Part shown: positions 49,022 to 56,566 of the stretch, in pieces
How the letters are laid out: every line of letters starts with the position of its first letter
Position numbering within the stretch: position 1 is the first letter of the stretch
Assembly (NCBI GenBank): GCA_015063605.1
Contig: SVTV01000007.1
Span: 28,923 to 92,922 of the forward strand
Source of the DNA: Oscillospiraceae bacterium
GTDB lineage: Bacteria; Bacillota; Clostridia; Oscillospirales; SIG627
Reading direction: 5' to 3'
Length of the DNA: 64,000 nucleotides
Notes under the pieces: generated by a model
The model's database searches: none
What the model was told of the DNA's origin: nothing
Seen by the model: the letters and a program-made list of their open reading frames with translations, nothing else
Translations under genes and position numbers: made by a program

Positions 49022-49669
49022 TTAAAACTTTTTGAATTCGGCTGTTGCCTTTCCGATATCCTCCGCTCCGAATACGGAAGAGCCTGCAACTATCGTATCT
49101 GCACCCGCTTGAGTAAGAAGCGAAACGTTATCAAGCTTGATTCCTCCGTCCACCTCGAGATCTATAGCCTTGCCTGTCTTATCTATGAGCTTTCTTGCGT
49201 ATTTTACGCTTTCAAGCGTTTCGGGTATAAGCTTCTGACCGCCGAAGCCGGGTTCAACAGTCATAATAAGAACGAGATCGAGATCGTTGATAAATTTGTC
49301 AAGCACCTCGGGCGAGGTCTTAGGCTTTATGGAAAGACCCGCCTTCTTGCCCGCATCGTGAATAGCCTTTATCGTAGCTGCTGTATCGGAATCGCTTTCA
49401 TAGTGGAAGGTGATTATATCCGCACCCGCATTGGCAAAATCGTTCACATATCTCAAAGGATCGCTTATCATGAGATGAACATCAAACACAAGAGAGGAAT
49501 ACTTTCTCAACGATTTGATAACGGGAATACCAAAGGATATATTGGGAACGAAATGTCCGTCCATTACATCAAGATGAAGGTACTCCGCACCGTTTTTTTC
49601 AATAAGCTCTATATCTTTTTTCAGCTCCCAAAAATTTGCGGAAAGCAGTGATGGTGAAAGCTTTATCAT
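49022..49669 (-). CDS. rpe: Ribulose-phosphate 3-epimerase
   Basis: The pentose-phosphate enzyme interconverting ribulose-5- and xylulose-5-phosphate. From the ATG at 49669 (AAGGAG 8 bases upstream) the 215 residues start MIKLSPSLLSANF. They carry both family signatures, LHLDVMDGHFVPNISFG and the VEPGFGGQ phosphate loop, and end with GADTIVAGSSVFG. A longer frame upstream lacks a good start. It heads the three-gene group with the P1 peptidase and G1P dehydrogenase. Confidence 0.96.
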   Translation of the reverse strand: MIKLSPSLLSANFWELKKDIELIEKNGAEYLHLDVMDGHFVPNISFGIPVIKSLRKYSSLVFDVHLMISDPLRYVNDFANAGADIITFHYESDSDTAATIKAIHDAGKKAGLSIKPKTSPEVLDKFINDLDLVLIMTVEPGFGGQKLIPETLESVKYARKLIDKTGKAIDLEVDGGIKLDNVSLLTQAGADTIVAGSSVFGAEDIGKATAEFKKF

Positions 49670-49854
49670 GTTTTTTCTCCTTAAATCATAATTTTCATTT
49701 TTCCGCTGTCTGCGGAGGTGTGACCCCAAAATCGGTATCAACATAATATATAAGGTCAGGTATCAAAGTATTGACCGCCCATACCCGTGCACGGGATGTA
49801 AAAGGCACAGGATGTATGCTTTTTTCTTTTCGCGGGTATCACGGTATAACATAA

Positions 49855-49885
49855 GGCTGCCGCAAATTCGACATAAGCGGCAGCC
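49855..49885 (-). terminator. Hairpin after the EF-G-like gene
   Basis: A perfect 9-bp GC-rich stem, GGCTGCCGC (49855-49863) with GCGGCAGCC (49877-49885), lies 38 bases below the gene stop. The minus-strand tail is only TTATGTTAT, so termination is likely but not certain. Confidence 0.6.
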
Positions 49886-49922
49886 TGTATATTTTCGAGA
49901 TCACTCGACGGTATTTTTTCTC

Positions 49923-51956
49923 TTACGCCTCTTCTTCGAGCTTTGCGTTCTCTATTATCTTAGCCGCAACGTTAGCGGGAGCTTCTGCGTAGCGGTCGAA
50001 CTCATAGGAGAATGTTCCTCTACCCTGAGATACTGCTCTGAGCTGGATGGTATATGTGCCCATTTCAGCCTTGGGAACTTCAGCTTCAATTATGCTGTAG
50101 CCCTTCTTGTGCTCAGCGGGGTTCATTCCGAGAACCTTACCGCGGCGCTTGTTGATATCACCGATGATATCGCCCATGAGAGCATCGGGAATGATGGTCT
50201 TGAGCATTCCGATAGGTTCGAGGATGATGGGATTAGCCTTCTTCAAGCCTTCCTTGTAAGCGATGCTTGCAGCAAGCTTGAAGGAAAGTTCGTTGGAGTC
50301 AACATCGTGGTAAGAGCCGTCATAAAGATTAGCCTTGAGGTTAACAACGGGGTAACCTGCCAAAACGCCCTTCTGCATAGCTTCCTGGAGACCCTTTTCA
50401 ACTGCGGGGAAGTAAGCCTTGGGAACAGCACCGCCGAATACGGATTCGGTAAATGTAAGTCCTATTTCTTCTCCGGGGCTGAATTCGATCTTAACGTGAC
50501 CGTACTGACCGTGTCCGCCGGACTGCTTCTTATGCTTACCTTCCTGCTGAACAGTACCCTTGATAGTCTCGCGGTAAGCGATCTTTTCAGCACCGAGGTC
50601 AACGGATGTACCGAAGCGGTTCTTAAGCTTGGAGGTAATAACGTCTATATGCATTTCACCGAGACCGTATATAAGCATCTGCTTTGTTTCGGCATTGTTT
50701 ACGTATCTTATTGTAAGGTCTTCTTCGAGAAGCTTTGTGATACCGGAAGATATCTTGTCTTCGTCGCCCTTAGCCTTGGGTACTACGGACATGCAGAGAT
50801 AAGGTACGGGGAAGGGTATCTTATCGTATGTCACGCTGCCGTCAGCGGAGAGGGAGTCGTTGGTATTTGTGCTTACGAGCTTAGCTGTAACGCCGATATC
50901 GCCGCAAACGAGTTCTTCAACTTCAGTCTGCTTCTTACCTCTGATGGTGTAGATGTGAGCAAACTTTTCTGCCTGCTCATTTGTAGCGTTGATGAGCTGG
51001 TCATCGCGCTTTAATGTACCGGACATTACCTTGAAGTAAGACATCTTACCTACGAAGGGGTCAGCTATTGTCTTGAATACGAATACGCTTGCAGCATCAT
51101 CAGCCTTGAGAGACTTTGTGTCAACGGGGTTCGGAAAAGCCTTTGCGATCATGTTGAGAAGGAAATCAACACCTGCCATTGTAGCTGCGGAACCTGCGAA
51201 TACGGGAGCTATGGAAGCTGTGGAAAGACCGTTGTTGAGAGCTTCGATAACTTCTTCTTCGGTAAACTCTTCGCCGCCGAAATACTTTTCCATTATCTCT
51301 TCACTTGTTTCAGCCAAAGCTTCGAAAAGCATTGTCTGATATTCTTCGAGAAGGGACTCTGCGCCTGCGGGAAGTGCTGTCTCGGAGGGCTTACCGTTCT
51401 TATCATATGTGTATGCCTTCTTTTCGATAACGTCGATGTAGCATACTGTCTTCTGATTTTCAATGTAAGGAACGAATATGGGGCACACGCTTGTACCGAA
51501 TGTATCGCGCATTTCATTGAGAAGCTGTTCGAAGTTGATATTTTCTTCATCGAGTCTGTTTACGAAGAAAGCCTTGGATACGCCTGCTTCGGAAGCATTG
51601 TCCCACGCAAGCTCTGCGCCTACTTCAAGACCGCTCTTTGCGTTCATAACGATGAGGGCGTTATCGGTTACGCTGAGAGACTGCTTTACTTCGCCTACGA
51701 AGTCAAGGAAGCCGGGGGTGTCGATGAAGTTGATCTTCTTGCCGCCTACAGTAACGGGAGCTATGGAAGCGGATATAGAATACTTTCTCTTTATTTCTTC
51801 GGGATCGTAGTCCGATACTGTGTTACCGTCTGCTGTCTTACCGAGTCTGTCAGCATTCTTTGTGTAGAAAAGGATAGCTTCGGTGAGAGATGTTTTACCG
51901 GAACCGCCGTGTCCCAATATGCTGATGTTTCTGATGTCCTTAGAAGTGATTGCCAT
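49923..51956 (-). CDS. EF-G-like translational GTPase (EF-G-2 type paralogue)
   Basis: A 677-residue protein with the five-domain EF-G layout but altered GTPase motifs. G1 is GHGGSGKT (15-22) where EF-G has GHVDAGKT. Switch II is DTPGFLDF (79-86), with Phe83 where the catalytic His of DTPGHVDF stands. G4 is NRLD (133-136) instead of NKMD. Domain IV and V signatures, including GGHGQYGHVKIEFSPGE, are present. These traits fit the EF-G-2 group known from Thermus and many Firmicutes, whose role is unsettled. The start at 51956 has TGGAG 6 bases upstream. A leader of about 200 bases precedes it. The housekeeping fusA is not in the window. Confidence 0.88.
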   Translation of the reverse strand: MAITSKDIRNISILGHGGSGKTSLTEAILFYTKNADRLGKTADGNTVSDYDPEEIKRKYSISASIAPVTVGGKKINFIDTPGFLDFVGEVKQSLSVTDNALIVMNAKSGLEVGAELAWDNASEAGVSKAFFVNRLDEENINFEQLLNEMRDTFGTSVCPIFVPYIENQKTVCYIDVIEKKAYTYDKNGKPSETALPAGAESLLEEYQTMLFEALAETSEEIMEKYFGGEEFTEEEVIEALNNGLSTASIAPVFAGSAATMAGVDFLLNMIAKAFPNPVDTKSLKADDAASVFVFKTIADPFVGKMSYFKVMSGTLKRDDQLINATNEQAEKFAHIYTIRGKKQTEVEELVCGDIGVTAKLVSTNTNDSLSADGSVTYDKIPFPVPYLCMSVVPKAKGDEDKISSGITKLLEEDLTIRYVNNAETKQMLIYGLGEMHIDVITSKLKNRFGTSVDLGAEKIAYRETIKGTVQQEGKHKKQSGGHGQYGHVKIEFSPGEEIGLTFTESVFGGAVPKAYFPAVEKGLQEAMQKGVLAGYPVVNLKANLYDGSYHDVDSNELSFKLAASIAYKEGLKKANPIILEPIGMLKTIIPDALMGDIIGDINKRRGKVLGMNPAEHKKGYSIIEAEVPKAEMGTYTIQLRAVSQGRGTFSYEFDRYAEAPANVAAKIIENAKLEEEA

Positions 51957-52155
51957 TATTTCTCCATTCCCGACGAACATGTATTATATATTATTATCGC
52001 CGCACAAAGCCTTATACTCTGCGGCCTTTCGTCATCATCCAGTCGTCGTATGGAAGCACGAAAGATAAATTAAAACTATATAAGATGCGAAAAATACCGT
52101 TTGCGGCACCATCACACACTCAAACGGGCGAACTTCCACCCGCATAACCCTAAAC
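51957..52155 (-). promoter_or_regulatory. Structured 5' leader of the EF-G-like gene, attenuator-like
   Basis: From the predicted start site to the gene is about 200 bases with no supported gene. Reading along the minus strand it holds three hairpins. The first is a weak CGGG/CCCG hairpin (plus 52139-52142 and 52125-52128). The second is a 7-bp CCGTTTG/CAAACGG stem (plus 52121-52127 and 52097-52103) followed by TATTTTT, which looks like an intrinsic terminator. The third is GCCGCA/TGCGGC (plus 52020-52025 and 51999-52004). The first and second share bases 52125-52127, so they could be alternatives. The rest of the gap (52191-52280) holds nothing I can name. Confidence 0.45.
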
Positions 52156-52161
52156 AAATCT

Positions 52162-52190
52162 ATTATACATTATTAATGCCATAACTTCAA
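52162..52190 (-). promoter_or_regulatory. Promoter of the EF-G-like gene
   Basis: On the minus strand TTGAAG (plus 52185-52190) and consensus TATAAT (plus 52162-52167) are 17 bases apart. Confidence 0.75.
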
Positions 52191-52280
52191 TACATTTTTG
52201 CAAAATTTTTATTGTCTCGAATGTAGAATTTTTTGTGTCGTTTTTGTGCATTTTTGACAAATCGATATTTCACGGCTTTT

Positions 52281-53441
52281 TCAAGGCAAAATTACGTACT
52301 CCGTTTCCCATGCCGGGAAGCATTTACGTGCTCTTCTCATATAAAATTCACAGCCCTTTTTTATAATCTCCTCGATGTACAGAGGAAGGAATATATCCTC
52401 ATTCATATGATAGCACGACAGATATATAACGGGTGAATATTTTTCAATAGTTCCCCTGCAGCCCTCAAGCGCTTCTCTTTCGCAGCCCTCAACATCGAAT
52501 TTTATAACGAGCTTTTCCTTTCCTTCGGGTATTATAAATCCATTTCCTTTAAGCTCGTCATCAACTCTTGCCGTTCTAACAGTACGTACCTTAACGGAAT
52601 GAAGCGGGAAGGATGAATTTGACGAAAAAGCAGACGAGCCTCTTCCCTTTTCTCCCCCGAATTCCAATTCACCGTTTTCGTTCCATGCGGCGGCATTTAC
52701 AAGCAGGGGTTTTGTTTCGAGAGACGGAGCTTTCTCTCCTTCAAAAAAGGAACACAGCTTTTTGAAGCTCTTCGCCTCCGGCTCAAAAGCCGCAACATGC
52801 TTTATTGACGGAAATTTTCTCGTATATTCCGAAACGGTATCCCCGCAGTAAGCACCAAGATCGCAAAGGCTTTCGGGGCTTATCTCTCCGCTCAGAAGAT
52901 CTTCGGGCTCATCGGAGCATTCGTCAAGCATATCGAGATACTCGGACTTTCCCGACAATTTGTAATCGAGAAGAGATGCGAAAAAACGTCTTGACTTATC
53001 GGTAGAAAGCAAGGAAAACGTCTTTTCTATTCTTTCCTCGTTTTCCTTTTCGTATTCCTCGTCGAACACCCGGCACACATCACCGTAGACATTTACATCA
53101 GGGATATACACCTCATGCTTTTTCTCCATGGAACGAACTCTTTCCATGATCTCCTCGAGCTTTGTGGCAAATGCCACCAATATGACGGGATCGGAAAAAT
53201 TCTCTTCTATCTGTGATAATGTCATGACCTTATATCCGCAGAAACTCTGTCCTCTTACGAAATCATCACTGGCAAAAATCCCTGAGACCTTTATTCCTTT
53301 TTTCTCCAAAACCGTCATTATTTTCGCCGCACCGTCTCCCGTACCGTAGATAACACAGGGCTTATTGCAACGGGAAAGGTGAGTCCAAAGGGATATTTTT
53401 TCTTTTCTCAATTCGCTGAGAGATAAATCTGATGACGACAT
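52281..53441 (-). CDS. FkbM-family methyltransferase
   Basis: A 386-residue protein of two parts. Residues about 25-115 form a Rossmann-like region (CVIYGTGDGAAKIMTVLEKKG) of the sort found in front of sugar-modifying enzymes. Residues about 190-386 are an FkbM-type SAM-dependent methyltransferase, with CDLGAYCGDTVSEY, AFEPEAKSFKKL, and the VIKFDVEGCEREALEG segment typical of the family. It would O-methylate a sugar or similar polar group. Its start codon lies within 2 bases of the -35 of the divergent DUF1887 gene, so transcription of the two may interfere. Confidence 0.85.
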   Translation of the reverse strand: MSSSDLSLSELRKEKISLWTHLSRCNKPCVIYGTGDGAAKIMTVLEKKGIKVSGIFASDDFVRGQSFCGYKVMTLSQIEENFSDPVILVAFATKLEEIMERVRSMEKKHEVYIPDVNVYGDVCRVFDEEYEKENEERIEKTFSLLSTDKSRRFFASLLDYKLSGKSEYLDMLDECSDEPEDLLSGEISPESLCDLGAYCGDTVSEYTRKFPSIKHVAAFEPEAKSFKKLCSFFEGEKAPSLETKPLLVNAAAWNENGELEFGGEKGRGSSAFSSNSSFPLHSVKVRTVRTARVDDELKGNGFIIPEGKEKLVIKFDVEGCEREALEGCRGTIEKYSPVIYLSCYHMNEDIFLPLYIEEIIKKGCEFYMRRARKCFPAWETEYVILP

Positions 53442-53442
53442 A

Positions 53443-53526
53443 TTGACTTTTGATTTCCTTTCGGATATAATTAATATATTAGTATAATTATATTAGTATA
53501 ATCATACGGGACAAAAGCCGTCCCGT
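53443..53526 (+). promoter_or_regulatory. Promoter and repeat region of the Card1-like gene
   Basis: TTGACT (53443-53448) and TATAAT (53466-53471) are 17 bases apart. Just downstream is a 13-base direct repeat ATATTAGTATAAT (53476-53488 and 53490-53502), each copy holding another TATAAT. An inverted repeat ACGGGAC/GTCCCGT follows (53506-53512 and 53520-53526). The arrangement suggests operator sites or several start points. Confidence 0.6.
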
Positions 53527-53556
53527 TGACGCATAAAACAAAACGGAGGCACAAAA

Positions 53557-54720
53557 ATGAAGATGATCTCTTTTATCGGAGACGATGCGGAAAAATGTCT
53601 TTTGCCTTTTTTCGCATTTTCCCCGTCGGAAGCAATATTCATTTATTCCCACAAAAACATAAGTGAAATGACACTGCGCACCATAAAGAAAGCAGCTGAA
53701 TTGAAAGAAGGCAGAACAAAATGCCGTTTTACCGATGTGGCTTTTCTTGACAAGGAGACCTTAATCCGTTTTCTTGACAAGCTTGTCGAAGATACAAAGA
53801 ATGTATTTTTCGAGCTTTCCGCTTCTTCCGCACCTACGACGGTATACATTTCAAGATACTGTGAGGAAAGAAGTCTTTGCGCCGTATGCTATGACAGAGA
53901 AAACAGATGCCCCTGCCCCCTTACAAGCGCACCCATTCCCGAATACACAGTCCCCGAGCTTACGGTAAACGATATACTCACGATACACGGTGCTTCCTCC
54001 ATACGTTCCGGTAGAAACGCTCCCGAGGAAAAGTATTTCCCCATATTCAAGGAGCTTATAGGAGTCATACTTAAAGATATAAAAGCGTGGCGGCGTCACG
54101 GTAAATTTCTTCAGCGTGCGCAGGCAGCTTATTCCGACGGATCATCCGTAAAATGCCGGACCGAGCTTCACATGAAAACAGAAACTCTCGTTATGGATGA
54201 GGATCTGATGAGAGCCCTTGACAAGGCGGGAGCAATAGAGCTTATTTCATTGGCAAACGGATATGTCCACTTCAGATTCACGGACGGTTATATAAAGGAC
54301 TGTCTCTGTGATATCGGCATATGGACAGAAGTCATAACGTATCTTACAGCTCTTAAAACAGGCCGCTTCGACGATGTCCGCATGAGTGTAAAGATCGATT
54401 GGGACGGCGAGATAGAGGACAAGGTATTCGGTTACGCATACAATGAGATAGACTGCGTGCTCGTCAACGATTCGATCCCCACATTCATTTCCTGCAAGAC
54501 ATCGGAGCCGTCCATCGAAGCCGTAAACGAGCTTTACGTATACGGAAAGAAATTCGGCGGTCCCCACGCCCGTCTCGGCATCGTAACTCTGTGCGATATC
54601 GAAACTTCAAACATAATAAACACAAGCATTGCAAAGCGCTGTCATGAGCTTGATATAACGCTTATAGACATATCGGATATATTGAGCGGAAATATGGAAA
54701 AGAAGCTTTTGGAAATGTAA
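53557..54720 (+). CDS. Card1/Can2-like DUF1887 protein: CARF-like domain plus PD-(D/E)xK nuclease
   Basis: A 387-residue protein. The first 130 residues have the alternating pattern of a CARF-like Rossmann domain (MISFIGDD, EAIFIYSHKN, FFELSASSAPTTVYIS). A linker follows, then a C-terminal DUF1887 nuclease-type domain (about 245-387) with GIWTE (254-258), NEIDCVLV (296-303), FISCKT (310-315) and a KKFGGPHARLGIVT block. In Card1/Can2, cyclic oligoadenylate binding to CARF switches on nucleic-acid cutting by this domain. Here Ser312 stands at the position of the acidic residue of the ExK motif. No cas gene or repeat array is in the window. It is divergent from the FkbM gene and convergent, with a 2-base gap, to the DUF4037 gene. 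Confidence 0.82.
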   Translation: MKMISFIGDDAEKCLLPFFAFSPSEAIFIYSHKNISEMTLRTIKKAAELKEGRTKCRFTDVAFLDKETLIRFLDKLVEDTKNVFFELSASSAPTTVYISRYCEERSLCAVCYDRENRCPCPLTSAPIPEYTVPELTVNDILTIHGASSIRSGRNAPEEKYFPIFKELIGVILKDIKAWRRHGKFLQRAQAAYSDGSSVKCRTELHMKTETLVMDEDLMRALDKAGAIELISLANGYVHFRFTDGYIKDCLCDIGIWTEVITYLTALKTGRFDDVRMSVKIDWDGEIEDKVFGYAYNEIDCVLVNDSIPTFISCKTSEPSIEAVNELYVYGKKFGGPHARLGIVTLCDIETSNIINTSIAKRCHELDITLIDISDILSGNMEKKLLEM

Positions 54721-54722
54721 TA

Positions 54723-55667
54723 TCAGACTGCGTACAAAATGTGCTTATTTCTGATATTTCCGTCTGTTATGGAATCATTGACGGAATAAGCCGCCTTTTC
54801 CGATTCGTTTCCCACAGAGGAGGAGCATATCCCCTCTTTTTGCAAGGCAATAATTATCTTTTCTGCGGTATCTTCAACGATACCGCACTTTTTTATGTAA
54901 TTTTCCGTGCGGTTATCGGAGCTTATCAGAAACTCAAGACCCTCCGAAAGCTCCGACAGAAGCGGAAGCTCCTTCATTGCCCTGAACGACCATTTGTAAT
55001 AGGGCATATATTTTTTATTTATGAGAAATACGGTATGCATTGCGCTGTTCACAAATTCATTCAACGCAAGCTGTGCGGCACCGCTTTCATTTCTCTTCAT
55101 GCATCTGCAGTAGTTATACTGTCCCGACTGTCCCATAATGAGAAGCTCGCCCGCTATTTTTTTCAGGCGGACATCATCGGGAAAATGCGAAAGCTTATTT
55201 CTTATATCGGTAAAAAAGCCTATATCATCTCTGAACACCTTACCGTTGACGGCTTCAGCAAGAGAATATTCGGGCACGGAAAACCACGCTTCCAACGTAA
55301 GTCTGCCGTCAGGCGATCCCGTTTTTTCCATATAGAAATCGGATATTCTGATAACACCGCGTCTGCCCCCTCCGACAGGATCCAGCATCGGACGTTTTAT
55401 GCCCATATATTCCTTTGGAAGCTTTGCATACGCTCTTTCGAGAAGAAATGCGGTTCTTCTGTCGACTATCTCCTCACCCGGAATAAACATGCAAAATCCC
55501 GCCTCAAAATCATGGTCGCGCGATATCTCGTCATCGTATCCGAAGCATTCGGAGCCGCTTCCCGCAACGCCTGCGGCAATTATGTTCTCATACTCGGGAA
55601 ACTCCCTTTTTATCATGGAAGCACCGTATTCGTAATAGAAGGCTTCAGCCAATTCAATTCCGTTCAT
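54723..55667 (-). CDS. DUF4037 nucleotidyltransferase-like protein
   Basis: A 314-residue protein starting at 55667, where GAAGAGGATAT precedes the ATG. The N-terminal AAGVAGSGSECFGYDDEISRDHDFEAGF (31-58) combines the glycine-serine pair and paired acidic residues of the pol-beta nucleotidyltransferase fold with the SRDHD motif of DUF4037. The remainder is helical with no further motif I can name. Relatives are often called MNT-like, but reaction and substrate are unknown. It overlaps the TPR gene by 14 bases. Confidence 0.78.
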   Translation of the reverse strand: MNGIELAEAFYYEYGASMIKREFPEYENIIAAGVAGSGSECFGYDDEISRDHDFEAGFCMFIPGEEIVDRRTAFLLERAYAKLPKEYMGIKRPMLDPVGGGRRGVIRISDFYMEKTGSPDGRLTLEAWFSVPEYSLAEAVNGKVFRDDIGFFTDIRNKLSHFPDDVRLKKIAGELLIMGQSGQYNYCRCMKRNESGAAQLALNEFVNSAMHTVFLINKKYMPYYKWSFRAMKELPLLSELSEGLEFLISSDNRTENYIKKCGIVEDTAEKIIIALQKEGICSSSVGNESEKAAYSVNDSITDGNIRNKHILYAV

Positions 55668-56406
55668 ATATCCTCTTCGCTCTCTCTGAAAGCTCTCTTT
55701 CATACAGAAAATAACCGTAATAACCAAACACGGACGCACATTTTTCACATACAAAGGCGTAATATCCGTCCCTGTCTTCCTTATGGATATTGAGAAGCTC
55801 CCAAGCTTTATTGACAAACTCGGATATGATCTCCTCGCTTTCGGTAAGTCCCTTTTCAGCTTCCGCTGCGGATGCCATATTCAGATATGTTACTGCCCTC
55901 TCCAATTCACCGCGCGGGACTTTTTCCATTACCGAAAGTGCTTTCATGTAAAGCTCATTCGCTTTTTTGTATTCTTTAAGATCAACAAGTGCAAGGGCTG
56001 TATTATTGTAAAGTCCTCCGAGTCTTCCGTCGGTATCGGGAAGCTCTCTTTCGTATATCTTGCGCGCCTCTTCAAAAAAGGGGATCGCCTTTTCCGCTTT
56101 TCCGAAGGCTTTATAAGCCGTACCGCAGTTAATATATGTTGTAGCACCTGCAATTTCATTTGCAAGAGAGGAACCCTTAACCGCTTCCAAAGCAAGACGG
56201 CAATATTTTAAAGCTTTCTCTTCATCTCCACATTTTCTGTGAAGGCCGATAAGCTCGTTTGCTATTGTAATTATTCCTCTTTTATCGAATAACGCCTCCG
56301 CTTCCGCTAACCAATATTCCAGATGACGTTTTGCTCCGGCGGTATCATTTGAAGCGAAATATTCGTCAAGCTTTTCGAGGATGCGTTGTATGTTTATCTT
56401 TCCCAT
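55654..56406 (-). CDS. Tetratricopeptide-repeat protein paired with DUF4037
   Basis: A 250-residue all-helical protein built of about five TPR-type units (about 35-215). Examples are EKALKYCRLALEAVKG, TTYINCGTAYKAFGKAEKAI and YNNTALALVDLKEYKKANELY. Such proteins bind peptides or partner proteins. It has no signal or membrane segment. Its 3' end overlaps the DUF4037 start, so the two products are made together and may form a complex; this is inferred from gene order. GAGGAACATTAC precedes the ATG. Confidence 0.85.
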   Translation of the reverse strand: MGKINIQRILEKLDEYFASNDTAGAKRHLEYWLAEAEALFDKRGIITIANELIGLHRKCGDEEKALKYCRLALEAVKGSSLANEIAGATTYINCGTAYKAFGKAEKAIPFFEEARKIYERELPDTDGRLGGLYNNTALALVDLKEYKKANELYMKALSVMEKVPRGELERAVTYLNMASAAEAEKGLTESEEIISEFVNKAWELLNIHKEDRDGYYAFVCEKCASVFGYYGYFLYERELSERAKRIYERN

Positions 56407-56476
56407 GTAATGTTCCTCATTTACGATCTGTACTTTTAATTATATCTTTCTTTTCTCCGTAAGTCAAGAAAATTTT

Positions 56477-56548
56477 AAAAAAAGAGACATGCACGGGGCA
56501 TAAGTGCATTAAAAACACTCCTATGCTCCTACCGTCATATCTCTTTTC
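56477..56548 (-). terminator. Terminator after the permuted papain-fold gene
   Basis: On the minus strand AAAAGAGA pairs with TCTCTTTT around an imperfect inner stem that includes GCATAGGAGTG/CACTTATGC, followed by seven T residues. Confidence 0.7.
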
Positions 56549-56566
56549 TCATATCTTGATATTCAA

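Noticed and set aside
48569..49651. 360-codon plus-strand frame spanning the P1 peptidase and rpe genes
   Set aside because: It crosses two well-recognised minus-strand genes and shows no domain.
49812..51014. 400-codon plus-strand frame opposite the EF-G-like gene
   Set aside because: It lies antisense to domains of a clear EF-G-type protein and has no recognisable motif.
53460..53526. CRISPR-like repeats near the Card1-like gene
   Set aside because: Only two 13-base copies with a 1-base gap exist and they contain promoter hexamers; there are no spacers or cas genes, so this is not an array.
54741..55793. 350-codon plus-strand frame opposite the DUF4037 gene
   Set aside because: The minus-strand product contains the SRDHD nucleotidyltransferase motif; the plus-strand product does not resemble a protein family.
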